A stretch of 56,909 nt of DNA from Tritrichomonas musculus (taxonomy: Eukaryota > Parabasalia > Tritrichomonadida > Tritrichomonadidae), in contig JAPFFF010000106.1 of NCBI GenBank assembly GCA_039105265.1, positions 1-56,909 on the forward strand. The letters run 5' to 3'. The notes under the pieces are model-generated. The model did not search any database and was not told the origin of the DNA. It saw only the letters and a program-made list of their open reading frames with translations. Shown in pieces: positions 18,524 to 28,662 of the stretch (positions within the stretch are counted from its first letter, which is position 1; every line of letters begins with the position of its first letter). The position numbers and the translations under genes are program-made.

Positions 18524-21500
18524 ATGTCGATTGGTTTATACTCAATTCAATCAAGTGAGGCTGAGACATTAAAATCAAATGGAATAGAAATCAAAGTCGG
18601 AGAAGATGAGAATGGAAATAAAATTGTTCAAATAGAAGATGAAGATGGTTCTTCAGTTTTCTTCAATAACATTTATAATAAAACAGAGATAGATGCTTAT
18701 ATAACCGCAGGTGCAGGTATAAAACCAGGAGATATAAAAAACTTATATAAGGTCAATATTTATCCAACTGGACAAATCAAGGTGAATGGTAAATTGACCA
18801 ATGCTTTCACCTTAGAACAGCTTTATAAATGTTTGAATGATAATTCAGATGCTATTCAAAACTCTCTAAATCAATTGAAAATAGACGCAACTTTTGATGT
18901 AAACCGTGAAATTTCAGACTTAACATTGAAAGGATTAGATTTTGATCTAAAGAATAAATATTATATCTCAACTGAAAACAATTCAATAAAGACATATAAT
19001 CAATTAATAAGAGTACTCAATCAGTTTATTAAACATTCAAGGGCTATGACGGTTATCAGCCCAGATAATAAACTATTGAAAATGCTCCCCCTTAAAAAAG
19101 AGGATGGTGCTCAACTTTTGGATTATTGGGAGGATAAACGATGCTATTATGAAAAAGAAAAAGTAGCCACAATTAATGAGATTATTGAATCATTGAATAT
19201 CACTCTTGAAAATTTATATAATTGGATGAAAACATTCAATAATTTGAAAGATTTCGGTTTTGACAGTTCATCAAATATTAAACCAGATGGAAAAGCAAAA
19301 GTGATAACGTATGAAGAAACCGAAAAAGAATCAGAACCATGGTATGGATCATTTTTGACCAAAAATAGAATGAAAACTAAAGACGAACCTATCACAAATT
19401 TTGACCAAATGGTCAATGCAATCAATACAAACACAGAAACAATATCTCAAATGCATGAAGATATTATGGAAGGCTTAAATAATCAAGAAGTGATAGTATA
19501 TAATGAAGCCAAAGATGAAATAGAGACAAAAAATTTAAAAACAAAAACAGTGAACGATAAAGGTGAAATCGAATATGATAATATAGCCAATGTTTTTGAA
19601 AAATTGAAGAAGGCCGATAAACAGAATCAGAATTTTTTCCGTCATATCATGGAGAATTTTAATAAAACTGCTTTGAAAAATATATATAATAATTTTAAAC
19701 AGACTGTGTTTGGTAAAGATGGAGAAACATATCAGAAGACATATATAGCACATTTTGATGATGATGTTGCTGGTGATAAACATTTTGCCGTTGTCGAAAA
19801 TTTTGTCGACTTTTTGAATCAATACTTTTCAAATACAAGCAGTTTTGAAGACTGGAAAGAATGGATAGGCAAAAATATAAATAAACAGAAAATGATGGAG
19901 GCTCTTGATAAAATTCAGATACCATTTCATAAATTAGATGGAGAAATAGAAAATAGAGAATATCGTTTTATGTTTGATGGAGAGGATATCGTTGATATTG
20001 AAAATCCAGTTGATATAGGCAAGTTCATGGATTGGCTCAAAGAGATAATTCAAAATAGTAAATATACAGCTCCAATACAAACATTTTTATATAACAACTT
20101 TTCCAAAGAAAAATTTATTGAAATATTTAACGGCACAGTTCAATTAATATGGGATAAATCCACAAAAAAAATTATTCATGCAGTTTATCAATTTGTCAAT
20201 CATCCAATAGAAACGACGGGTGATATCGTTATTGAAGTGAATAGTGCTTATGAATTTTTGAAAAAATATTATGAAAACCAAACAGAGCTTATGAAAAGTA
20301 TCCTTACTGTTATTTTGGTTCTTCTTGGTTCAGGAATTACGGGAATGGTAATCACAAGTGCATTCAAAAAGATTCGTGCCAAAAAAATTGAAAATGGACG
20401 TTTAGCATTAAGCACGAGCAATTTTGAAGGAGGGCAATTGTTGGATATTAATAATGGCATTATTATTGATGGAAATGGAAATGATAATAATGATGATGAT
20501 AATAATGATGACGATATGAGAGACCCTAGTTTTCAGGGATGGATTGATACAACAAATAGAAATATTCGAAATATTATTCAGCAACATAATGTTTTAGAAG
20601 AAAGAGTCTCAAATATAAGAGAATGCAATTGTAATGATAATAATAATAATAATAATAATCAAAGATTTTTTGGCCAAATTTCTCAACAACAACATCATGA
20701 CATTCAACAATTAATTCAAAAGCAAAATCATTTAATAATTGATAATAGTGTCGGCTCTTTTGTTGATGCGATGTTTCAACCAGAAATATATCAAGAAGCA
20801 GCAACTCAAGTGAACACAACGATAAAAAGACGACGAAAAAAGAAAGAAAAAGTGAATGTAATTGACACATCACATGATCGTTCTTTTCAAAGAGATGACA
20901 ATTATGTTTTTGACATATTAACTGATCATTGGGTTCTTCATAATAATTCTAATTTTCAATCTGGTTGGCGAACAAATCTTAATGCACAAAATATGCCACG
21001 CAATTTTATCATTGACACTTTTCATGGTGAATGGGTTGCTATCGGTACAGAAAATGGTATTCAAGAATCAAATGCAGACTGGAGAACGAATCCTAGTTCA
21101 GCATTAGCAACCTTTCTGTTGCCATCTCAAATAAATGATGGTGTTTTTCGTTGGAGTGATAGATATGATCAATGGACATTTCATGCAAATTATAACTCAT
21201 ATACAAATCAAGATCAAAGTGAAAGATTAGAATGGCAAAGAGATCAAAGACAACATTTTGGTGATAATTATGTTTGGAATGTTTTTGATCAAGAATGGCA
21301 AGAACATGGACAGAATTTTGAAGCTGGATGGAGAACCAATCATGAATTTGTTCCTCCTGATAACTATGTATGGGATGATTATTTAGAAGAGTGGGTGATG
21401 TTATCATATAGAAATAGAGATTTTGACAGCAATTGGAGAAATAGCTATTCAGAGGAAGTGTCAGTTATGGTTGAATTATTGAATTCAGGCCGATTTTTAG

Positions 21501-24500
21501 GAAAAGGCCAAATTGTTCAATATGGAGGTGAATGGGTTTGGCGCCATCATGTAGACCCCGTTGATGATATTAAATTATTATCAGATGAAATAGCAGATAT
21601 TAATATTAATAATAATTTGCCAGCAAATATTTCAGGAGTGAATTCAGTAAATGAATTATTAGAAAGCTATGATATCAATATTTTGAAAGAAGATGGCCGA
21701 ACAATTGATGAGAAAAAACCGGTTTTAGGCAATTTCAATATATTAGCAAATTTGAATGTAAATGGATTAATAAACGGTGTTGATATTGAAAAATTAGCTA
21801 CGTCATCAGATAAGACAGATTCACTTTTTAATATAAAATTTGGAGTTCCAGAATTCAATGTGAAAAATGAAAACGTTGAAGGGGATACAAAAACAATCAA
21901 TAATGTAAATTATAATATATTGAAAATTAAAATAAATGATGATGATATTGAACAAAAATTGAAAGCTTTCAATGGGAATATATTCAAAATAATTCTCAGA
22001 AAAGATGTTGTTTATGACACAGAAGGACGATATATCAAAGAATTTTTCATAAGCGTTCATGATAATCATATTCAATGTCCGATAATAGCTTATGATGAAG
22101 AATCGAAAGGATATACAAATAAATGTTCTGAAGATAGCTCTCAATTTTTCATAGCTTTTGATGAGCGTCTCAATATTGTGCCATATACGTTATGGATGAA
22201 CGGTGATTTGAGTATAATGAATCAAACAAGTCAGGATTTAATTGAATCGAATAAACCAGTTTTTAAGTGCAAAATAATTGAAGCAGATAATGCTCTCAAA
22301 TTACACAAAAGTGACGTTCATTATTTCTATAAGCCTTCAATTATTTCAGATGATAATGATTATTATAAAATGATTTTTGAAGTACCCTCAGATTATACAA
22401 TACCACCGCATTTACAATTTAAATTCAAAGAATATTGTTTTGGAAATAAATGGGACTTAATATGGGATGGAACTAAATGGGATGGCAAAAATATCCAAGG
22501 CAAATCAAATGGAAAAATAATAAATAAATGCAATACAAGAGCAAAAAAAGATGCTTATGATGCTATTGGTGCATGTGTTATGATGAAGAATGATGACTGG
22601 AATAAACAATTCTTTACTGATAATATATGGTATACAAATGTTAATGAAAAGAATTTAATGCAAGCATTTATCAGAAGACCTGTTAGAGGAGAAGGATGGG
22701 AAAAAGATGGCAAAATTGAATTGAAAGTGAAATTTAATGATGGCACTTTGAAAAATGGAAATGAAATAGGTGTTGGTTGGGGAAACACAAATTTCAGTCA
22801 TTCAGTTGAAGGCTATGATCTTTATGCAATTGAAATATTAATATATAATTATTCGAAACGAACTTTTGAGGTGAAAAACATTGAGGAAATTTTCTTGGAT
22901 ATCTATTCACCAAATTCAGATATAGCAAATCGAATGTCATTTCGCCTTGAGGGAGTTCACCATGTTGAAAGGAACGATACAGCTTATTGCGATACTATCG
23001 GTGTTCTCGATACAATTGAAAAAATCTCTTATCGTTATGAAGATTCAAAAATTGATGCAAGTCATAGAAATATTGAATTATATCTGAAAAAGGATTTGGT
23101 GGATCCTGTAGATGAGGTCAATTGGGATGGAATTATGAATCCTTTCAAATATATTATTCAGCAACAATTTTATGAAATAACACCAAATCCAAATGCAGCA
23201 ACAACACTTTATACAGATTATAATATCACAAGTTCTAAAATCATAACCGCCGATAACATCACGACGATGAGAAGTGATTTAAATTTAGTGACAAATAATT
23301 TGGATGTCGTATCGTACGATTTGAATGAAATGAATCATAGAGTTAACGTACTTGATTCAGAAATGGTTCAAGTCAAAAACATAACTCAACATTTAGAACA
23401 TGACGTTAAGAATTTAAGAATTGTTTCATATACAGCCCTAGCTTTTGGTATAGCAGGCACAGTAGGGAGTGCAGCATCTATCGGCATGCAACTTTTTCCA
23501 CATGGTATCAGAATTTTAAAAGCAGCTTTTTCTAGCTTTTTCAGAGGTATGTTTAGTAGGTCCAGAGTTTTGGGTGCTCCTGATTGGACCAGATTACGAA
23601 TTATGTTCGGAAATATTGCTATTAGAAGCATAACCACCGATATTTCACCTGTTATTAATTGGTGTAATTCAGAATATAAACAATTAGACGATATAACTTT
23701 TGATAACGAAGATGAAAATCCAGAAGAATATTCGTTATCAGTTGAAGCCGCTTATGAATTATGTAATCAATTCAGAGAAACATTGAAACCTATTTTCAAA
23801 TTATTGGCCTTAAAGGTGGATGAAATAGCCAATGAATTTGAAAATAATGATTTTATTTCAAAAAGTGATTTGAAAAGAGACGATACAATTGACATTAATG
23901 GCAAATTAATTGATGGCAAAATACATTTAGAAGCTGAGGATACAATAAGTGAAGGAATTATCAAAGTCAGGATTATGATCATGAAAGTAAGCGAATATAA
24001 TGATATAGACTATGAAGAGAATTATCCAATAATTCATATATCAAATGGAGAGATATCGAACTATGAGGGCACAGAGAACTTTCCAACTGCATCTCTCCAA
24101 GACAAAACTATAATTATTGATAACCCAAAGAGACATAGAATTAGTGCAATCAGCATCAAAGAGAACACAGCGATAAGAAGTATGAAATATTCTGTAAATG
24201 ATATAGCATATATGAGTGACATTGATGCGCTTAATAAAAAGATTGATCAAATAGAAGAAAACTCACATACAAACGATGAAAACATAGCAAAAATAATGAA
24301 TACATATCCTACTGTTGATGAGGTTAATGATGTACTAAAGGAGTATACATTAAAGAAAGACATTAGCAAATATAGAGAGAAAAATGATTTGATATACAAA
24401 GAATCTATTGAAGTGCCATTTGAAAACGTACAAGATAGCTCTGGATCATGGGAGGTCAAAATAACATTGACTAGTGGAATTCGCCTTGTTGGAACAATAT

Positions 24501-25078
24501 CAAATAACGATGGCTTTGTAAAAGAGTTTGATTATTTGTTTGATTATAATGGTGTTATTACTGACGATGGAGATGTTTATGTCGATTTTGAAATTGACGG
24601 AACAACTTATTACTTAACTTATTATAAAAGTGATAGTAATGGTCTGTGCTTTTATATAGAAAACACGACAGACTATTTTGATACCAAATTAATATTAGCC
24701 GAAAAAATATTGAAACAGGATGAAATAGCTTTAAAGAGTGATATTACATCATTATTGGATGACTTATATTGGAGAATATTTTATTCAGGATTTCACAAAT
24801 CATATTATGAGGATATACCAGAATTATGCTGGTATTCTTACGATACTAGTTCTAAAAAATTAATTGTATGCGTCGAATATAATAGTTTATATATGGAAAT
24901 GTTATTCATATTTAAAGATTCAAATGAAAAGAAGCATTATGTTAGAGTTAATTATAGTGAAGGATTTGCGGTACTAGATGAAATATATGGTGAAGATAAA
25001 CTTAGAGAATCCAATAGAAAAAGAGATTTTGAATATGATTTTTATAATATCGATTTTCAATTAAAGGGCAGAGAGTAA
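18524..25078 (+). CDS. Giant fibre-like membrane protein of element 1, interrupted at its 3' end by element 2
   Basis: The 2,184-residue frame has, in order: an N-terminal helical region, a membrane segment near 588-612 (ILTVILVLLGSGITGMVI), an acidic Asn/Asp linker, five or so Trp-rich repeats of about 33 residues near 790-1,010 (DNYVWD...EW...GWRTN), a beta-rich region, a second hydrophobic segment near 1,633-1,655 (YTALAFGIAGTVGSAASIG), a coiled region, and an IALKSDI motif near the end that also recurs in the fibre-like protein of element 2. A receptor-binding or surface fibre role is plausible. Element 2 is inserted in the 3' end, so the last two codons and stop read here belong to the inverted repeat of element 2. 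Confidence 0.72.
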   Translation: MSIGLYSIQSSEAETLKSNGIEIKVGEDENGNKIVQIEDEDGSSVFFNNIYNKTEIDAYITAGAGIKPGDIKNLYKVNIYPTGQIKVNGKLTNAFTLEQLYKCLNDNSDAIQNSLNQLKIDATFDVNREISDLTLKGLDFDLKNKYYISTENNSIKTYNQLIRVLNQFIKHSRAMTVISPDNKLLKMLPLKKEDGAQLLDYWEDKRCYYEKEKVATINEIIESLNITLENLYNWMKTFNNLKDFGFDSSSNIKPDGKAKVITYEETEKESEPWYGSFLTKNRMKTKDEPITNFDQMVNAINTNTETISQMHEDIMEGLNNQEVIVYNEAKDEIETKNLKTKTVNDKGEIEYDNIANVFEKLKKADKQNQNFFRHIMENFNKTALKNIYNNFKQTVFGKDGETYQKTYIAHFDDDVAGDKHFAVVENFVDFLNQYFSNTSSFEDWKEWIGKNINKQKMMEALDKIQIPFHKLDGEIENREYRFMFDGEDIVDIENPVDIGKFMDWLKEIIQNSKYTAPIQTFLYNNFSKEKFIEIFNGTVQLIWDKSTKKIIHAVYQFVNHPIETTGDIVIEVNSAYEFLKKYYENQTELMKSILTVILVLLGSGITGMVITSAFKKIRAKKIENGRLALSTSNFEGGQLLDINNGIIIDGNGNDNNDDDNNDDDMRDPSFQGWIDTTNRNIRNIIQQHNVLEERVSNIRECNCNDNNNNNNNQRFFGQISQQQHHDIQQLIQKQNHLIIDNSVGSFVDAMFQPEIYQEAATQVNTTIKRRRKKKEKVNVIDTSHDRSFQRDDNYVFDILTDHWVLHNNSNFQSGWRTNLNAQNMPRNFIIDTFHGEWVAIGTENGIQESNADWRTNPSSALATFLLPSQINDGVFRWSDRYDQWTFHANYNSYTNQDQSERLEWQRDQRQHFGDNYVWNVFDQEWQEHGQNFEAGWRTNHEFVPPDNYVWDDYLEEWVMLSYRNRDFDSNWRNSYSEEVSVMVELLNSGRFLGKGQIVQYGGEWVWRHHVDPVDDIKLLSDEIADININNNLPANISGVNSVNELLESYDINILKEDGRTIDEKKPVLGNFNILANLNVNGLINGVDIEKLATSSDKTDSLFNIKFGVPEFNVKNENVEGDTKTINNVNYNILKIKINDDDIEQKLKAFNGNIFKIILRKDVVYDTEGRYIKEFFISVHDNHIQCPIIAYDEESKGYTNKCSEDSSQFFIAFDERLNIVPYTLWMNGDLSIMNQTSQDLIESNKPVFKCKIIEADNALKLHKSDVHYFYKPSIISDDNDYYKMIFEVPSDYTIPPHLQFKFKEYCFGNKWDLIWDGTKWDGKNIQGKSNGKIINKCNTRAKKDAYDAIGACVMMKNDDWNKQFFTDNIWYTNVNEKNLMQAFIRRPVRGEGWEKDGKIELKVKFNDGTLKNGNEIGVGWGNTNFSHSVEGYDLYAIEILIYNYSKRTFEVKNIEEIFLDIYSPNSDIANRMSFRLEGVHHVERNDTAYCDTIGVLDTIEKISYRYEDSKIDASHRNIELYLKKDLVDPVDEVNWDGIMNPFKYIIQQQFYEITPNPNAATTLYTDYNITSSKIITADNITTMRSDLNLVTNNLDVVSYDLNEMNHRVNVLDSEMVQVKNITQHLEHDVKNLRIVSYTALAFGIAGTVGSAASIGMQLFPHGIRILKAAFSSFFRGMFSRSRVLGAPDWTRLRIMFGNIAIRSITTDISPVINWCNSEYKQLDDITFDNEDENPEEYSLSVEAAYELCNQFRETLKPIFKLLALKVDEIANEFENNDFISKSDLKRDDTIDINGKLIDGKIHLEAEDTISEGIIKVRIMIMKVSEYNDIDYEENYPIIHISNGEISNYEGTENFPTASLQDKTIIIDNPKRHRISAISIKENTAIRSMKYSVNDIAYMSDIDALNKKIDQIEENSHTNDENIAKIMNTYPTVDEVNDVLKEYTLKKDISKYREKNDLIYKESIEVPFENVQDSSGSWEVKITLTSGIRLVGTISNNDGFVKEFDYLFDYNGVITDDGDVYVDFEIDGTTYYLTYYKSDSNGLCFYIENTTDYFDTKLILAEKILKQDEIALKSDITSLLDDLYWRIFYSGFHKSYYEDIPELCWYSYDTSSKKLIVCVEYNSLYMEMLFIFKDSNEKKHYVRVNYSEGFAVLDEIYGEDKLRESNRKRDFEYDFYNIDFQLKGRE
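25064..25069. repeat. Target site duplication, left copy (AAGGGC)
   Basis: AAGGGC lies directly before the first base of element 2 and is repeated directly after its last base. Six base pairs is the usual Polinton duplication. Confidence 0.93.
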
Positions 25079-25471
25079 GGGTGGGCTTTTGGGCAGGTGA
25101 TAAAAAATGGACCCCCTCGTCATAGGGTTTACAGACCCCAAACATCAGCGCCATGACTCAAAAAATCGCCACTTTTTCAAAATTACCCCCTCATTTCGTT
25201 CAAAAATCGGGTAGACAATTTTGAATAAATGACCAAAAATAAATGAATTGTGTTCAATACGAAGACCTGCGACCTTTCATCTTTGAACTTGTTTAGTAGT
25301 ATATATCAGTCGGTTTCCGTCGGGCTAAAGCCCACCGTCAACACGACTAATGAACAAAAATAATATGAACTCATTTAATGATTACCATCAATTGATGTTT
25401 CATTTACTGGACAATTCATTTAATTCATTCTCAAGTTGATGAACTTTATTTTTGAGGCTGTTGATGTCTTC
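25070..25471 (+). repeat. Left terminal inverted repeat of element 2
   Basis: This 402-bp repeat is the reverse complement of 46,571-46,972 with no difference seen by eye. The outer part is GC-rich and contains a small hairpin (GGGC, TAAA, GCCC near 25,323). The inner part overlaps the 3' coding end of the small leftward gene at 25,400-25,627. Confidence 0.95.
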
Positions 25472-25627
25472 GATAAGAGACTCACGAACGGCAAGACCAT
25501 CAGAGCCCAACATTCCTGATTTGATATTGTTGAGACATTGTTTGTAATCATAACACTTTTCTTTTAATCCTCGTTTGATTCGTTTTAATTCTGGTATTTC
25601 TTTCTTGTATTCTGTTAGTTCACTCAT
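25400..25627 (-). CDS. Small coiled-coil protein at left end of element 2, 75 aa
   Basis: The protein is one continuous charged coiled coil (ELKRIKRGLKEK...LKNKVHQLENELNEL). The last 24 or so codons lie inside the terminal inverted repeat, so a second copy of that end is present at 46,571-46,642. The start codon is 14 bp from that of the rightward gene at 25,642. It may contact DNA or another coiled coil; function unknown. Confidence 0.55.
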   Translation of the reverse strand: MSELTEYKKEIPELKRIKRGLKEKCYDYKQCLNNIKSGMLGSDGLAVRESLIEDINSLKNKVHQLENELNELSSK

Positions 25628-25641
25628 TTAATAACAATTAA

Positions 25642-25875
25642 ATGTCTGCTATTAATCAATTAAGAACCGTTCATGATGATAAACATAAAAACCATTTTGA
25701 TAGATTACAATTAACGATGCAAAAGAAGAGAACAAAAATAAACTCAGCACCAACAGTGAAATGTTATAATGAAAAAGGTAATGTATTTCATGAACCTCCA
25801 CCAAAAACGACTAAATCATTAAATCATCATGATTCACTTAATCATTCGGTGGTTGTCAGGAGCAACAACATTTAA
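25642..25875 (+). CDS. Small basic element protein, 77 aa
   Basis: I do not recognise this short, His/Lys/Asn-rich protein. It has a helical front (INQLRTVHDDKHKNHFDRLQLTMQKKR) and a Pro patch (HEPPPKTTK). It is divergent from the gene at 25,400-25,627 and its 3' end overlaps that of the next leftward gene by 42 bp. Confidence 0.45.
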   Translation: MSAINQLRTVHDDKHKNHFDRLQLTMQKKRTKINSAPTVKCYNEKGNVFHEPPPKTTKSLNHHDSLNHSVVVRSNNI

Positions 25876-26310
25876 AATGTATTCATTAATGACTTTTGAT
25901 TGTTGGTCAACAACATTTGAAAGCTTATTGATATGTTCTTCAAGTATTTTATTTTTGTTGTTCAATTGATTGATTTGTTCAGTGAATTCATTTAATGATT
26001 CCTTCATTAGTGATATATCAGCTTTGATGTTGTCGTTTTCGAGTGTTTTAGTGATTGTGTTCCCAACTTTCTTCAAATAAATGTCGCCACCACATCGTTT
26101 ACCATCTTTACAATTGCGTTTAGTGATTTTATACTCATTGCCGTCATTAGTGATGATTTTATAAATCTTGTTCAAATAGTTAGTCGTTTGTGATTTCATT
26201 TGCTCGATATTCTTTTGATAGAACAAATTGAACTCTTCAATTGATTTAAACACTTTTGATTCATTTACATTATCATTTATAACTTTAAGTTCATTAATGT
26301 TTTCATTCAT
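25834..26310 (-). CDS. Coiled-coil element protein, 158 aa
   Basis: The protein has a helical N-terminal part, a short central beta-prone stretch with two cysteines (ITKRNCKDGKRCGGDIYLKKV), then a long coiled coil (LMKESLNEFTEQINQLNNKNKILEEHINKLSNVVDQQ). No family is recognised. It is downstream of the small virion-type gene on the same strand, with 36 bp between. A trimeric or dimeric structural role is possible. Confidence 0.55.
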   Translation of the reverse strand: MNENINELKVINDNVNESKVFKSIEEFNLFYQKNIEQMKSQTTNYLNKIYKIITNDGNEYKITKRNCKDGKRCGGDIYLKKVGNTITKTLENDNIKADISLMKESLNEFTEQINQLNNKNKILEEHINKLSNVVDQQSKVINEYILNVVAPDNHRMIK

Positions 26311-26346
26311 TTATAATTATATTAAATCATTATAATTCATTGTTTT

Positions 26347-26601
26347 TCATTTAACTTCATTCAATATTGATTTTCCAAATCTCCCAACTCTGTCGACAGC
26401 ATTTAAACCTGTATCAATTGCGTCAACTACTTGACCAACACCAGGAATGAATTGTGTGATTGGTTTGACTCTGTCAACGATTTGCTTTCCAACATCAACA
26501 ACTTTTGGAATTGCTTTAACTGCTTTCTGAGCGAATGATTTAACTTTACCGCCAATTGATTTAAATGCGTTCTTGATTTTGTTGAATATACCGACACCCA
26601 T
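26347..26601 (-). CDS. Small amphipathic virion-type protein of element 2, 84 aa
   Basis: The protein starts MGVGIFNKIKNAFKSIGGKVKSF, a basic amphipathic helix, and continues with Val/Gly/Lys-rich helices (FIPGVGQVVDAIDTGLNAV). It resembles the element 1 protein at 4,481-4,879 in build and in lying near capsid genes. In adeno-like viruses small proteins of this kind line the inner capsid and act on membranes. It is divergent from the major capsid gene with 49 bp between starts. Function inferred. Confidence 0.58.
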   Translation of the reverse strand: MGVGIFNKIKNAFKSIGGKVKSFAQKAVKAIPKVVDVGKQIVDRVKPITQFIPGVGQVVDAIDTGLNAVDRVGRFGKSILNEVK

Positions 26602-26650
26602 AATTTAATTAATGATAAAAGTGATTTATTTCCTTTTTATTCAATCATAA

Positions 26651-28603
26651 ATGTTATATCGAAACGAGAGAGCCCATAATCTTCGCACTGAAACAGGAAA
26701 CGTTCTTCATGCTTTTGAAGAGATGCGCAACATGATTAATGTCAATGACGGTACACGTTCATTTTCATTTAGAACTGTTGACTGTCATGACCAACCAGCT
26801 CCATTTCATCAAGGACAATATTCACAAATAAGTTTAACACATCCTGACCACTTCATCAGTGATATTGATAAAGGTTTCTTAACATTTCACGTTAAATTAG
26901 ATTTATCATTGAATACAGATATGAGTAAATTAAATGAAATCAATGACCCCAACAACTTGTACAAACTGTTTGTCGGTTTCAAATCATCAAACCAGTTGTT
27001 TGACAGGTTAGAGATTCTTCATAATAATGTCAATGTCGGATACCAACAGAATGAATGCATTCGTGAAGGCTTCTTGTATTCTTCAGTTAAACCAGAAGCC
27101 GAGAAGAAACGTCGTAGATTCGTTCATTCATTGTGGGAAAACATTAGCAACTATTCACAGACACATGCAGGAGTTTATGTTAACTTGAATTCATTTAAGA
27201 ACACTGGAAGAAGTGAAGTCGAATTTGATTTGAATGTTCCTTTTGATGATTTGCTCGCATTACAAGCATTTGATTTATTCCCTAACGGAATCATTGGTGA
27301 TTTATCAATTCGTTTTCAAGTTAGTCCCGCTGGTCTTGTTTGGGCAGTATTAGACCCTTACACAGTTGCTGAAGCAAAAGTATTTCTTGAAGATAATGAT
27401 TCAATATCGATGGAAGAATTAAACAGACTAAAGGAAATCAAAGCCCGTGGACACCTCAAACATCAATTCACACAAATTGGTAATCAAGCTGTCATCCCAG
27501 GACCTGGAGACAATCCAGACCCACCAACACCTGAACCAACACCAACGAAATATCAATTGAAGTATGAATTGATAGACCATTACATACCAGCTTCAACAAA
27601 TATTCCTGTTAATGAAAAACTTGAAACATTTACATTTATGTTCAGCTATACTGATGAAGAGTTTGAAGAGCTCAGAATTGAAAAGACAGATGATAACAAA
27701 GTAATTTGCAATAAACATTATCTTAAAGAACATCCGAGCGGAATACCTTCATCAAAGCATCCAGCAGGCAATGTTTATATTAATTTTGTTTCTAAATCTG
27801 AAGCCAACAAGTTGATGAGCGCTCATTATTCAAAACAAACAGCAACACTTACTGTTAATCGAATGACAATCATGGCTTGTAAATCTAATATGCAAGGCTT
27901 TGGTGTTTGTGAAGCTACAAGACAAGGAATTGAAGACATTTTAAGACAAGGTTTAATCATTCCTTCACAAAAAGTTGATTATCATGCTTTCCCAATCGCT
28001 CCAGCAGCTAACGGAATCAAGTCAACATTGAATATCCCATTAATCAATGCAACTAATTTATCAATCATGTTTCCAAAGCATCACAATGATTTGACTGTCT
28101 TTGAAAACCCAGTTTATCAAAACTGTTTCTTGAATATTGGTGGAAAGAACTTCCCAGACGAAAACGTTTCAACTATTGGTGCGCGATTCTTTGAAAATCA
28201 ATTAACAGCTGGTGATTTAGATGCAATCACTCTTTCATGCACAAAGGAATTTGAGGATTCGATGACAATGCCAAAGAATGACGCTAACGGTAAGAGATAC
28301 AACAACACAATCAGTGATGCAACATCATTTGTTTTCAACATTCAAACTGAACGAGCGAGTGCAGGATATACATTCGACGGACTTGATGGAGGTTTCGGAA
28401 ACGTGCAAATACAAGTCAATGGAATGCCTATCTATACTGGAGATGATGACACATATTTCAATGTTGTTGAACCAAACGGAACAATTGTCAGACCTCCTCC
28501 CGTTCAACTTTGGATAACTAGGGACTCTTATTTTAAACTATCACTCGAAGGCTTGGAATATGTTGACGATGAATCACCACAAGGAAGTCAAGCAAATGAA
28601 TAA
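26651..28603 (+). CDS. Major capsid protein of element 2, double jelly-roll type
   Basis: The 650-residue protein aligns by eye with the capsid protein of element 1: PAPFHQGQYSQISL against PPIKQGSYTSVII, DIDKGFLTFHVKLDLSLN against DIYNGFIRADLKVTMNIN, LFVGFKSSNQLFDRLEI against IWFGFKDARDAIEKYEI. A Pro-rich loop (PGPGDNPDPPTPEPTPT, near 285-300) separates the two predicted jelly rolls. The extra 90 residues over element 1 lie mostly around this loop. It would form the hexon-like shell. It starts after a T-rich 49-bp intergenic region. Confidence 0.78.
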   Translation: MLYRNERAHNLRTETGNVLHAFEEMRNMINVNDGTRSFSFRTVDCHDQPAPFHQGQYSQISLTHPDHFISDIDKGFLTFHVKLDLSLNTDMSKLNEINDPNNLYKLFVGFKSSNQLFDRLEILHNNVNVGYQQNECIREGFLYSSVKPEAEKKRRRFVHSLWENISNYSQTHAGVYVNLNSFKNTGRSEVEFDLNVPFDDLLALQAFDLFPNGIIGDLSIRFQVSPAGLVWAVLDPYTVAEAKVFLEDNDSISMEELNRLKEIKARGHLKHQFTQIGNQAVIPGPGDNPDPPTPEPTPTKYQLKYELIDHYIPASTNIPVNEKLETFTFMFSYTDEEFEELRIEKTDDNKVICNKHYLKEHPSGIPSSKHPAGNVYINFVSKSEANKLMSAHYSKQTATLTVNRMTIMACKSNMQGFGVCEATRQGIEDILRQGLIIPSQKVDYHAFPIAPAANGIKSTLNIPLINATNLSIMFPKHHNDLTVFENPVYQNCFLNIGGKNFPDENVSTIGARFFENQLTAGDLDAITLSCTKEFEDSMTMPKNDANGKRYNNTISDATSFVFNIQTERASAGYTFDGLDGGFGNVQIQVNGMPIYTGDDDTYFNVVEPNGTIVRPPPVQLWITRDSYFKLSLEGLEYVDDESPQGSQANE

Positions 28604-28643
28604 ATAAAATGATTTTCATTAAATAATCATCATTAAATAATAT

Positions 28644-28654
28644 CTTTATTTTTG
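28644..28654 (+). promoter_or_regulatory. CTTTATTTTTG motif before integrase gene
   Basis: The motif ends 8 bp before the ATG at 28,663. It supports that ATG over an in-frame GTG at 28,654. It matches the recurring motif seen before other element genes. Confidence 0.45.
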
Positions 28655-28662
28655 TGATTCAA

